From the NCBI GenBank assembly GCA_002472565.1, contig DKSK01000001.1, positions 1 to 23,639 of the forward strand: a DNA stretch of 23,639 nt. Reading direction: 5' to 3'. Shown here piece after piece: positions 7,221 through 13,923 of the stretch. Within the stretch, counting starts at the first letter, position 1. Every line of letters begins with the position of its first letter. Under the pieces are notes generated by a model. That model saw only the letters and a list, made by a program, of their open reading frames with translations, was not told the origin of the DNA and made no database searches. The position numbers and the translations under genes were made by a program. This stretch comes from Bacteroidales bacterium UBA7258 (GTDB lineage Bacteria; Bacteroidota; Bacteroidia; Bacteroidales; UBA932).

Positions 7221-8534
7221 TTACTCAAGCAGTCCTGTGGCAAGGTTCCAGGAGAGGCCGCGGTAATATTCGTTCAGGCTCTCGTCGCTCCCGCCTGAAG
7301 ATGAGAGCCGGTTCGCAGCAGGAAGATACATGCTCAGGCCGCAGAAATTATTTATTGGAAAATCTTTCATGAATTCCGGAGTCGCCGCCTTGTATATGAT
7401 GCAAGAATTTATGGCATTATCGAGAAGCGTCATGTCTTCATCAATGACTCCGGATTTGGCGAGAATGTCCCGCAAATCGTAGAACCAATGTTTGTTGAAG
7501 CGGAAGTAGCCTTGCACGAGATTCGGATTCACGGAGGCTATGGCATCCCTGTATTTCGAGAACAAAGTCTTGCAGACCGCTCCCAGAGCGTCCATCTTGG
7601 TACAGTCTATCAGTGAAATGGTCGCGGAACGATACTCGCCGCTCATGGCATTGTAATGGGCGAAGTAGTCTGAGCAGACTAGCTCCGGAGCCGGAACGGA
7701 GCGCTTGAGCAGCCTGTCGGCGATGGTCGTGTAGTCGAAACCCTCCGCCAGAACTTCGGCTTGGGAAAAGCCGACTTTATCGGTCACGTCTTTCAGTGCG
7801 TATGCCGTCTCAATTCCGCCCATCAGACAGGCATCGAAGAGAATATAGTCGAAATGCATGGGGAAGGCCGCGGCGAAATCCTCGATCTCAATTTCGAGAG
7901 AAACCGTTTTCCTGTTCTTGTATTCCTGCCCTATGGTTTTGACCGGGAGCCCCGGCAGCACTTCCTCTATGTAAGGAACTTCTCCAGGAGCCAGGCTTCC
8001 ATCACGCCTTCTTGACAAAGTGATGGAATTGAAGGAACGTGAATAATAGCCCGCGGGAAGCCATCCGGTCGCATGTGAAGAAAAGTCCATTCCATAGCTG
8101 TCGGAAGGATATTGGACTTTGATGTATTCCAATACGTCATGAAGCGTCTGGGCTGAGGCCGCAGGTGTCCCGACCGGCCATGTGCGGACTGTGTCCATGA
8201 CTGCTCTGCCCTTTTTGTTCTTGTACATCTGGATGAGGACGGGAGAGGTCTGGACGGTGTCTCTGGCGCTTTTGGGCTGCTTGCTGAAGACAAGCAGCGC
8301 ATTCCCGTTTCTCTTGCCCGAAGGAAGGTAGCCTTCGCCGAGGCTGGAAATGTTGTTCGCCATGAAGGAGCTGATGGAGTTGAATCCTGCGGAATATAGG
8401 AGGAAGACCTTGTCTCTGTGGACAGGGTCTTGATTATCATCACCTTTTTCTTTCTGGCATGAAGAAAGTAGGAGCGCCATGGACGTCATCACCATGGCCA
8501 TGAAAAACCTAAATATGAATCTTTCTAATTTCAT
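7221..8534 (-). CDS. Clostripain-like cysteine peptidase (C11), lipoprotein
   Basis: The 437-residue product has a basic N-terminus (KLERFIFR), a hydrophobic stretch and LLSSC with Cys26 as lipobox cysteine, followed by QKEKGDDN, a possible surface-export tag. The catalytic pair of the clostripain family is visible: His154 in GMDFSSHATGWLP and Cys236 in YILFDACLMGG. Clostripain relatives cut after Arg or Lys and often self-process; specificity here cannot be read. It diverges from the DPP III gene. The -7 box TATCTTTG ends only 7 bases before this ATG, so the mRNA may be leaderless. Later ATGs at residues 12, 14 and 16 would remove the positive charges of the signal peptide, so the first ATG is preferred. 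Confidence 0.88.
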   Translation of the reverse strand: MKLERFIFRFFMAMVMTSMALLLSSCQKEKGDDNQDPVHRDKVFLLYSAGFNSISSFMANNISSLGEGYLPSGKRNGNALLVFSKQPKSARDTVQTSPVLIQMYKNKKGRAVMDTVRTWPVGTPAASAQTLHDVLEYIKVQYPSDSYGMDFSSHATGWLPAGYYSRSFNSITLSRRRDGSLAPGEVPYIEEVLPGLPVKTIGQEYKNRKTVSLEIEIEDFAAAFPMHFDYILFDACLMGGIETAYALKDVTDKVGFSQAEVLAEGFDYTTIADRLLKRSVPAPELVCSDYFAHYNAMSGEYRSATISLIDCTKMDALGAVCKTLFSKYRDAIASVNPNLVQGYFRFNKHWFYDLRDILAKSGVIDEDMTLLDNAINSCIIYKAATPEFMKDFPINNFCGLSMYLPAANRLSSSGGSDESLNEYYRGLSWNLATGLLE

Positions 8535-8541
8535 AGAGTCG

Positions 8542-8574
8542 CAAAGATAGACTTTTCTTCATAAATCAGGCCAA
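8542..8574 (-). promoter_or_regulatory. Promoter of the clostripain-like gene
   Basis: TATCTTTG (minus strand, 8542-8549) is a full -7 match; a TTGG lies 21 bases upstream (8571-8574). The box ends 7 bases before the ATG at 8534, so transcription is predicted to start at or almost at the start codon. Confidence 0.6.
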
Positions 8575-8580
8575 TTTTTC

Positions 8581-8588
8581 TATATTTG
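8581..8588 (+). promoter_or_regulatory. Promoter (-7 box) of the DPP III gene
   Basis: TATATTTG is a full match to TAnnTTTG and ends 18 bases before the ATG at 8607. The -33 region is weak (TTTTCTTC around 8553-8560). It is back-to-back with the minus-strand -7 box at 8542-8549, and the -33 region of each promoter overlaps the other. Confidence 0.55.
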
Positions 8589-8606
8589 TGGAAACACAGA
8601 AACATA

Positions 8607-10601
8607 ATGAGGATCATCGTGAAAGCCATTTTCGCCATCGCATCCGCGGCCGCATTCTCGGCTTGCGTACCAAAGAAAGAAACCGCTGAGAATTTTAAAT
8701 ATACGGTTGACCAGTTCGCCGACATCAAGGTTATGCGCTACCGCGTGCCCGGCTGGGAGAGCTTGTCACTCAAGCAGAAAGAGTATGCCTACCATCTTGC
8801 GGAGGCGGCAAAATACGGAAGAGACATCACCTGGGACCAGTACTGCAGATGGAATCTTCCAGTGCGGCATCTGCTAGAAAATATCATAGAAAATTACAAG
8901 GGAGACCGCAAATCCGAGGATTACAAGAATTTTGAAATCTACGCAAAGAGAGTCTTCTTTAGCAATGGCGTGCATCATCATTATGCCGAAGACAAGATTC
9001 TGCCTGCCTGCCCGAAAGAGTATTTTTCCAGCCTTATGGAAGCCGTCGGAGCCTCGGAAGAGGCCCTGCTGGACTTCATCTATGACCCTTCGGCATATCC
9101 TCAGAGAAGGTCTACCTCCACGCAGGGCGACATCGTAGCCTTGTCTGCTGTTAATTTTTATGACAACGTGGACCGGAAGATGGTGGATGATTTCTATGCC
9201 GCCATGACGGATCCCTCCGACCCTGAGCCTGTCAGCTACGGGCTCAATTCGAAGCTTGTCAGGGATTCTTCCGGAGTCCATGAACTCGTATGGAAGGCTG
9301 ACGGTCTTTACGGCTCGGCGATCAGCAAGATTTGCGAAGAACTCGCCAAGGCTCAGGAGGTGGCGGAGAATGAAATCCAGAAGAGGGCAATCGGCTATCT
9401 GATAGATTTTTATAGGACGGGAGACCTTCGTCTTTGGGATAGATTCAACGTGGAGTGGGTCAAGGATACGGTCGGTCAGGTCGATTTTATCAATGGATTC
9501 ATAGAGGATTATGATGACCCTCTCGGCCGCAAGGCTACCTGGGAGGGATATGTGGATATTAAGGATTCCGCCGCTTCCGCCCGCACCGAGATTCTTTCGT
9601 CGAACGCCCAGTGGTTTGAGGATAATTCCCCGGTAGATCCACGATTCAAGAAGGCCCATGTCAAAGGCGTTTCCGCCCGCGTGGTCAACGCCGTCGCCCT
9701 CGGCGGGAGCTGCTATCCGTCGACCCCGATAGGAATCAACCTGCCGAACGCGGACTGGATCCGCAAGGAGCACGGCTCCAAGTCGGTCACGATAGCGAAC
9801 ATCACCCACGCCTATGACAAGGCCGCGGAAGAGGCCCCGAAGAGCATGCTGACAGAGTTCGCCTGGGACCAGAACGAAATCGACGCCTACAAGAAATACG
9901 GGGATTATGATGATGAAGTCCATACCGACCTCCACGAGTGCCTCGGCCATGGTTCTGGACAGCTTCTTCCGGGCGTTTCTTCTACCGCGCTCGGAGAGTA
10001 CCAGAGCGCTCTTGAGGAAGCCCGTGCCGACCTCTTCGGCCTCTATTTCATAGCTGATCCTAAGATGGTGGAACTCGGCATCATGAAGGATCCTGAGGCT
10101 TACAAACCGGAGTATGCCAGCTATATCAGGAACGGCCTCTTCACGCAGTTCGTCCGTGTAGAACTCGGCCGCCAGAATACTGAGGCCCACATGCAGAACC
10201 GCAAGCTCATCGCTGAATGGTGCTATGAACATGGAGCTGCCTCAAAGGTGATAGAGAAGAAGATCCGTGAGGGCAAGACCTATTTCGTAGTCAATGACTA
10301 TGAGGCTCTCCGCGGCCTCTTCGGCCAGCTCCTCGCCGAAATCCAGAGGATTAAGTCGGAGGGTGACTATGCGTCCGGCAAGGCCCTGATAGAGAAATAT
10401 GCCGTGGACATCGACCCTGCCCTCCACAAGGAGGTGCGCGAGCGTTATGAGGCTCTGAACCTCAAACCTTACGGAGGCTTTATCAACCCTGACATCGTGC
10501 CTGTAGTCAAAGACGGCAAGACCGTCGACTACGAAATCGTCTACAGGGATGATTATCTCGGCCAGATGCTCGAGTACGGAAAGAAATACAAGACCCTTTA
10601 G
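8607..10601 (+). CDS. Dipeptidyl peptidase III (M49), lipoprotein form
   Basis: DPP III is a zinc exopeptidase that removes dipeptides from the N-terminus of short peptides. From the ATG at 8607 the protein has 664 residues. It carries the M49 hallmark HECLGH (His443, Glu444, His448) and the second motif EEARAD with Glu471, 28 residues after the first His, as expected for Bacteroides-type DPP III. The N-terminus MRIIVKAIFAIASAAAFSAC is a lipoprotein signal with Cys20, so the enzyme is predicted to be membrane-anchored outside the cytoplasm, unlike the cytosolic eukaryotic enzyme. A TTG 21 bases upstream is in frame but lies inside the -7 box, so ATG is chosen. xerD follows after 23 bases, possibly by readthrough. 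Confidence 0.93.
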   Translation: MRIIVKAIFAIASAAAFSACVPKKETAENFKYTVDQFADIKVMRYRVPGWESLSLKQKEYAYHLAEAAKYGRDITWDQYCRWNLPVRHLLENIIENYKGDRKSEDYKNFEIYAKRVFFSNGVHHHYAEDKILPACPKEYFSSLMEAVGASEEALLDFIYDPSAYPQRRSTSTQGDIVALSAVNFYDNVDRKMVDDFYAAMTDPSDPEPVSYGLNSKLVRDSSGVHELVWKADGLYGSAISKICEELAKAQEVAENEIQKRAIGYLIDFYRTGDLRLWDRFNVEWVKDTVGQVDFINGFIEDYDDPLGRKATWEGYVDIKDSAASARTEILSSNAQWFEDNSPVDPRFKKAHVKGVSARVVNAVALGGSCYPSTPIGINLPNADWIRKEHGSKSVTIANITHAYDKAAEEAPKSMLTEFAWDQNEIDAYKKYGDYDDEVHTDLHECLGHGSGQLLPGVSSTALGEYQSALEEARADLFGLYFIADPKMVELGIMKDPEAYKPEYASYIRNGLFTQFVRVELGRQNTEAHMQNRKLIAEWCYEHGAASKVIEKKIREGKTYFVVNDYEALRGLFGQLLAEIQRIKSEGDYASGKALIEKYAVDIDPALHKEVRERYEALNLKPYGGFINPDIVPVVKDGKTVDYEIVYRDDYLGQMLEYGKKYKTL

Positions 10602-10624
10602 TCATTCTGGAAGACCGGGCCGCC

Positions 10625-11491
10625 ATGGACTTGGAGCGTCTCATCAAGGATTTCATGTACTACCTCGGGGTTGAGAGAGGCATGTCGCAGAATACTGTCA
10701 AGGCCTATTGCTCTGATGTCGAGGAGTTTGCGGAGAAATATGGAGGAGACGTGACCAAGGCTGGCTCATATGACGTGGTGGCCTGGCTTGAGTCTTCAGA
10801 TGCCGCGAAAAGGACGCAGGCGAGGGGGCTGAGCGGCCTCCGTTCCTTCTTTACCTGGCTTGTCATGGAGGGAGAGCGAAAGGATAATCCTTGCGAGGGT
10901 GTGGATTCCCCAAAGATGGGGCGTTACCTTCCGGCCGTACTTTCGGTGGAAGAGGTCTCTCTCATCATGGATTCCGTGGATCTCTCCTCGCGGACGGGAA
11001 AAAGGGACAGGGCAATCTTGGAGGTTCTCTATGGCTGCGGTCTCCGGGTTTCGGAGTGCGCCGGTCTGAGAATCTCGGATGTCTTTATAGATGAGGGATA
11101 TGTGAGGGTGACAGGTAAGGGGGACAAGGAGCGGATTGTACCTATGGGAGAGCCGGCCACAGATGCGCTGAAATCTTATCTTGCCGACAGGCCTGTTCCG
11201 GAGCCTGAATATGACGATTTCATGTTCCTTAACAAATTCGGAAAGCCTCTGTCCCGCATTTCCATATTTAATATGGTAAAGCGCCAGGCCGTGATTGCCG
11301 GCATCAGGAAAGAGATTTCGCCACACACTTTCCGTCACTCATTTGCCACCCATCTTATTGAGAACGGAGCTGACCTGAGGGTAGTGCAGGAGATGCTTGG
11401 CCATGAGTCTATCCTCACCACCGAAATATACACCCACATAGATAGCAAGACTTGGAAGAAGTCCATCCTCGACCACCATCCGCGGAAATAG
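10625..11491 (+). CDS. xerD: Tyrosine recombinase XerD
   Basis: The chromosome dimer resolution recombinase acting with XerC at dif under FtsK control. The 288-residue protein has the N-terminal SAM-like core-binding domain (about 1-90, with SQNTVKAY) and the catalytic domain with all expected residues: Arg141 (CGLRVSE), Lys165 (TGKGDKER), His234 and Arg237 (HTFRHSFATHL), His260 (LGHE) and Tyr269 (TEIYTH). Length and the LHHPR-like ending fit Xer proteins rather than phage or conjugative-element integrases, and the neighbours are housekeeping genes with no attachment repeats. XerD versus XerC cannot be separated with certainty by eye; HTFRHSFATHL and VQEMLGHESI favour XerD. It converges on tdk with an 11-base gap. 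Confidence 0.92.
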   Translation: MDLERLIKDFMYYLGVERGMSQNTVKAYCSDVEEFAEKYGGDVTKAGSYDVVAWLESSDAAKRTQARGLSGLRSFFTWLVMEGERKDNPCEGVDSPKMGRYLPAVLSVEEVSLIMDSVDLSSRTGKRDRAILEVLYGCGLRVSECAGLRISDVFIDEGYVRVTGKGDKERIVPMGEPATDALKSYLADRPVPEPEYDDFMFLNKFGKPLSRISIFNMVKRQAVIAGIRKEISPHTFRHSFATHLIENGADLRVVQEMLGHESILTTEIYTHIDSKTWKKSILDHHPRK

Positions 11492-11502
11492 GTCAGGCGC
11501 CG

Positions 11503-12105
11503 CTACTTCGCCGCCTTTTCTTCCGCTTTGGCGGCCTTGTCTTCTTCGAGCGCAAGGTTGTAGCAGCGCCTGCACAGTGGCTCGTAGATGTCCTTTTCTC
11601 CGATTACTACAAGTTTGCGGCTGCCGGATAGGCGGTGCGAATAGTTGGCGAGATTTCCGCAGCGGACGCAGATGGCGTGGACCTTCTGGACATCCTCGGC
11701 GATGGCCATCAGAGCCGGCATAGGCCCGAAGGGCTTTCCCATATAGTCCATGTCCAGTCCTGCGATGATGACCCTCTTTCCCATTTCCGCCAGTTTCTGG
11801 CAGACTCCGACAATGGATTCTCCGAAGAATTGAGCCTCATCGATGCCGATGACTTCAACGTCCTCGTCAACCTTGAGCATCCTTTCAGGATCTTTTATCG
11901 GAGTGCAAGGGAAGCTGTGGAGGTCATGGGACACTACATCTGTTTCTGAGAAGCGGTTGTCTACGGTAGGTTTGAAAATCTGGATTTTCTGGTTGGCGAA
12001 CTGGGCTCTCTTGAGGCGGCGGATAAGTTCTTCAGTTTTGCCAGAGAACATGGATCCGCAGATGACTTCTATGCAACCGTATTTTTTTGTGTTTTCTGAG
12101 AACAT
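11503..12105 (-). CDS. tdk: Thymidine kinase, type II
   Basis: Tdk phosphorylates thymidine with ATP in the cytoplasmic salvage pathway. From the ATG at 12105 the product has 200 residues: Walker A GSMFSGKT (17-24), DEAQFF with catalytic Glu90, the lasso-type thymidine-binding region near NYSHRL, and zinc cysteines Cys146/149 (CVRC) and Cys178/181 (CRRC). The C-terminus ends in an Ala/Glu/Lys tail. An in-frame TTG lies 60 bases upstream, but it falls inside the -7 box TAACTTTG and the added 20 residues are not family-like, so the ATG is taken. Its leader (about 50 nt) overlaps the promoter of the rightward gene at 12193. Confidence 0.95.
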   Translation of the reverse strand: MFSENTKKYGCIEVICGSMFSGKTEELIRRLKRAQFANQKIQIFKPTVDNRFSETDVVSHDLHSFPCTPIKDPERMLKVDEDVEVIGIDEAQFFGESIVGVCQKLAEMGKRVIIAGLDMDYMGKPFGPMPALMAIAEDVQKVHAICVRCGNLANYSHRLSGSRKLVVIGEKDIYEPLCRRCYNLALEEDKAAKAEEKAAK

Positions 12106-12118
12106 TTCAGTATTTTTG
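12086..12118 (+). promoter_or_regulatory. Promoter of the acidic protein-rsmI-HhH operon
   Basis: The best promoter in the window: TTTG (12086-12089), 21 bases, then TATTTTTG (12111-12118), both full matches to the Bacteroidota consensus. The start would be near 12125, giving a leader of about 68 nt. The -33 box lies inside the first codons of tdk and the -7 box in the tdk leader. Confidence 0.7.
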
Positions 12119-12162
12119 TTGTGGCTGGACTGCCGGAATAAGTCTCTGTTTATGGCAGAGCA

Positions 12163-12170
12163 CAAAGTTA
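12163..12170 (-). promoter_or_regulatory. Promoter (-7 box) of tdk
   Basis: TAACTTTG on the minus strand fully matches TAnnTTTG. No convincing -33 is seen 19-21 bases upstream. Start predicted near 12156, 50 nt before the tdk ATG; the resulting RNA would overlap the start of the opposite-strand transcript by about 30 nt. Confidence 0.5.
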
Positions 12171-12192
12171 GCCTTTTTACGTCTTTATAGAG

Positions 12193-13122
12193 ATGGACCA
12201 GACGAAAAGTTTGAATGAACTTATCAACACCGTCAAGGAGTTGTCAGAGAGGGTTTCTGGATTGGAGGCCCGGATTAGGAGGCTGGAGTCTCCCAGGGAA
12301 GAAGCGGAAGAAGTTTCCCCCGAGGCGCCTGCCGAGGAACCTATAGACCTGTCTCTCGGGGCTGAGCCTGCGCTTTCGGAGCCGGAGATAGCAGTTGAGG
12401 CCGCCGGAGAAATCGCCACAGAGGCCGCCGAAGATGAGAAGGCGGCTGAGGAGGAGGCCGTAGAAGAGACGCTTGAGGGAGGGTCCGAAACTCTCGTCAT
12501 GGGCCTTGCAGAACCTGAGCCGGTGTATGTAGCGAGGGTCGAGCCACCTGCTGAATCCGAGGAGCCTGTCGAATCTGCCGCTCCAGTCGCTCCAGTCGAG
12601 CCGTCAGAGACAGCTGAGCCTGTCGAATCTGCCGCTCCAGTCGAGCCGACAGAGCCGTCAGAGACAGCTGAGCCTGTCGAATCTGCCGCTCCAGTCGAGC
12701 CGGTCGAGCCGGCCGAATCAGAAGAGCCGGTCGCGGATCTTTTCGGCGAAATTGAGACTGAGGAAGCACCGAAAAAGAAGAAGAGACGCAAGGCCGAGAA
12801 GACCCTCAATGAGGCCGAAGCCAAAGGGGGAAAAGCAGTCATCGATGAGATGGCCATACCTCAGGCCTGGAAGCTTGACCTGCCGGGCGAGCATGTCAAC
12901 GACATCCGCAGCGCCATAGGCCTTAATGACAAAGCCCTCTTCGTAAATGCTCTTTTCAGACAGGATAACGCCCTCTATCAGGATACGCTCAGAATTCTTA
13001 ACGGCATGAAGACGCTGGCTGAGGCTGAAAAATATCTTTCTGAGAATTTTCCTGAGTGGAAAACTGATTCGGAGGATGTCTATAAATTCATGATGGCCGT
13101 TCGCCGCAAGATTTCAAAGTAG
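12193..13122 (+). CDS. Conserved acidic protein with Glu/Pro/Val repeats, unknown function
   Basis: The 309-residue product has three parts. Residues 1-35 form a short predicted coiled coil (SLNELINTVKELSERVSGL). Residues 36-190 are very acidic and rich in Glu, Pro, Ala and Val, probably disordered, with three 18-residue tandem repeats (PVESAAPV type) at 125-178, then a basic patch KKKKRRK. The last 90 or so residues form a compact helical domain (DIRSAIGLNDKALFVNALF, then LRILNGMKTLAEAEKYL, ending FMMAVRRKISK). I recall similar C-terminal domains in uncharacterised Bacteroidales proteins beside rsmI or tdk, but know no function. rsmI follows after 3 bases, so the two are cotranscribed. No signal peptide: cytoplasmic. 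The repeat region looks fast-evolving while the end domain looks conserved. Confidence 0.85.
   Translation: MDQTKSLNELINTVKELSERVSGLEARIRRLESPREEAEEVSPEAPAEEPIDLSLGAEPALSEPEIAVEAAGEIATEAAEDEKAAEEEAVEETLEGGSETLVMGLAEPEPVYVARVEPPAESEEPVESAAPVAPVEPSETAEPVESAAPVEPTEPSETAEPVESAAPVEPVEPAESEEPVADLFGEIETEEAPKKKKRRKAEKTLNEAEAKGGKAVIDEMAIPQAWKLDLPGEHVNDIRSAIGLNDKALFVNALFRQDNALYQDTLRILNGMKTLAEAEKYLSENFPEWKTDSEDVYKFMMAVRRKISK
12565..12726 (+). repeat. Three tandem 54-bp in-frame repeats
   Basis: Units begin at 12565, 12619 and 12673 with CCTGTCGAATCTGCCGCTCC. Units 1 and 2 differ by about six substitutions in the middle; unit 3 diverges in its last third. The 54-base period is a multiple of three, so gain or loss keeps the frame of the acidic protein. 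Each unit encodes 18 residues of the PVESAAPV type. Confidence 0.9.
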
Positions 13123-13125
13123 AAG

Positions 13126-13923
13126 ATGGCAGGTAAGCTTTTCATTGTCCCGACCCCTGTCGGCAATCTGGAAGACATGACCTTTAGGGCCGTGAAAGTC
13201 CTCCAGGAGGCAGACCTCATCCTTGCAGAAGACACAAGGACAAGTTCGGTTCTCCTGAACCATTATGATATCCATGGAAAGCTTCAGTCTCACCATAAGT
13301 TTAATGAGCATCAGACCGTAGGACTTATCAAAGACAAGATCCTTGCAGGTCTGAACGTCGCTCTGGTCAGCGATGCGGGAACGCCTGGAATTTCCGATCC
13401 GGGATTTCTTCTGGTGCGCACCTGCGTCGAAGAAGGAATTGAGGTCCAGACTCTTCCTGGTGCCACTGCCTGCATTCCTGCAATAGTTTCATCCGGCCTT
13501 CCCTGCGACCGCTTCTGCTTCGAGGGCTTCCTCCCTCAGAAAAAAGGCCGCCAGACCGCCATCGCTTCCCTGAAAGATGAGCCGAGAACCATGGTTTTCT
13601 ATGAGTCTCCATATAGGCTTGTCAAGACCCTTGAGCAATTCGAGGAAGCCTTCGGACCGGACAGGCTCTGCTCCGTGGCCAGGGAAATATCTAAGGTTTA
13701 TGAAGAACACAGGCGAGGCACTGTATCGGAGGTGCGTGCCTGGTTTGCCGAGCACGATCCTAAGGGTGAAATTGTGATCGTAGTGGCCGGAGCGCCGAAA
13801 AAAGCCCAAGAAAAGGCCCGTGCCGATGAAGGTGAGAGTTCAGAGGCGGAGCTTGATGTTTGTTCCGGGGAGATGGATAGTGGAGATGAAAATGAACACG
13901 AACGAAGAAGACGGAGACCGTAG
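13126..13923 (+). CDS. rsmI: 16S rRNA (cytidine1402-2'-O)-methyltransferase
   Basis: RsmI adds the 2'-O methyl group at C1402 in the decoding centre of 16S rRNA using S-adenosylmethionine. The 265-residue product has the tetrapyrrole-methylase-fold hallmarks: the N-terminal LFIVPTPVGNLEDMT strand-turn, LAEDTRTS at 33-40, SDAGTPGISDPG at 82-93, PGATACIPAIVSSGLP at 111-126, and FYESPYR. Residues beyond about 225 form an acidic and then Arg-rich extension (ending RRRRRP) that overlaps the start of the next gene by 38 nt and is probably not part of the catalytic fold. It starts 3 bases after the acidic protein's stop codon. Confidence 0.96.
   Translation: MAGKLFIVPTPVGNLEDMTFRAVKVLQEADLILAEDTRTSSVLLNHYDIHGKLQSHHKFNEHQTVGLIKDKILAGLNVALVSDAGTPGISDPGFLLVRTCVEEGIEVQTLPGATACIPAIVSSGLPCDRFCFEGFLPQKKGRQTAIASLKDEPRTMVFYESPYRLVKTLEQFEEAFGPDRLCSVAREISKVYEEHRRGTVSEVRAWFAEHDPKGEIVIVVAGAPKKAQEKARADEGESSEAELDVCSGEMDSGDENEHERRRRRP

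Noticed and set aside
8586..8606. TTG start for DPP III 21 bases upstream
   Set aside because: It lies inside the -7 box TATATTTG, and the ATG start gives a clean lipoprotein signal.
8874..10232. 452-codon open frame on the minus strand opposite DPP III
   Set aside because: Antisense shadow of a full M49 enzyme; no start context, promoter or family motif.
10625..11491. Integrase of an integrative element
   Set aside because: Length and motifs fit chromosomal XerD; no attachment repeats, tRNA or mobile genes nearby.
12106..12165. TTG start adding 20 residues to Tdk
   Set aside because: The TTG lies in the -7 box TAACTTTG; related Tdk proteins start near the chosen ATG.
12177..12857. Ser/Thr/Gly/Ala-rich 226-codon frame opposite the acidic protein
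   Set aside because: Its repeats are the reverse reading of the 54-bp tandem repeats; the plus frame has the promoter, the coupling to rsmI and a folded end domain.
13820..13885. Earlier ATG for the HhH protein
   Set aside because: It would overlap rsmI by more than 100 bases and add an Arg-rich stretch foreign to the family.
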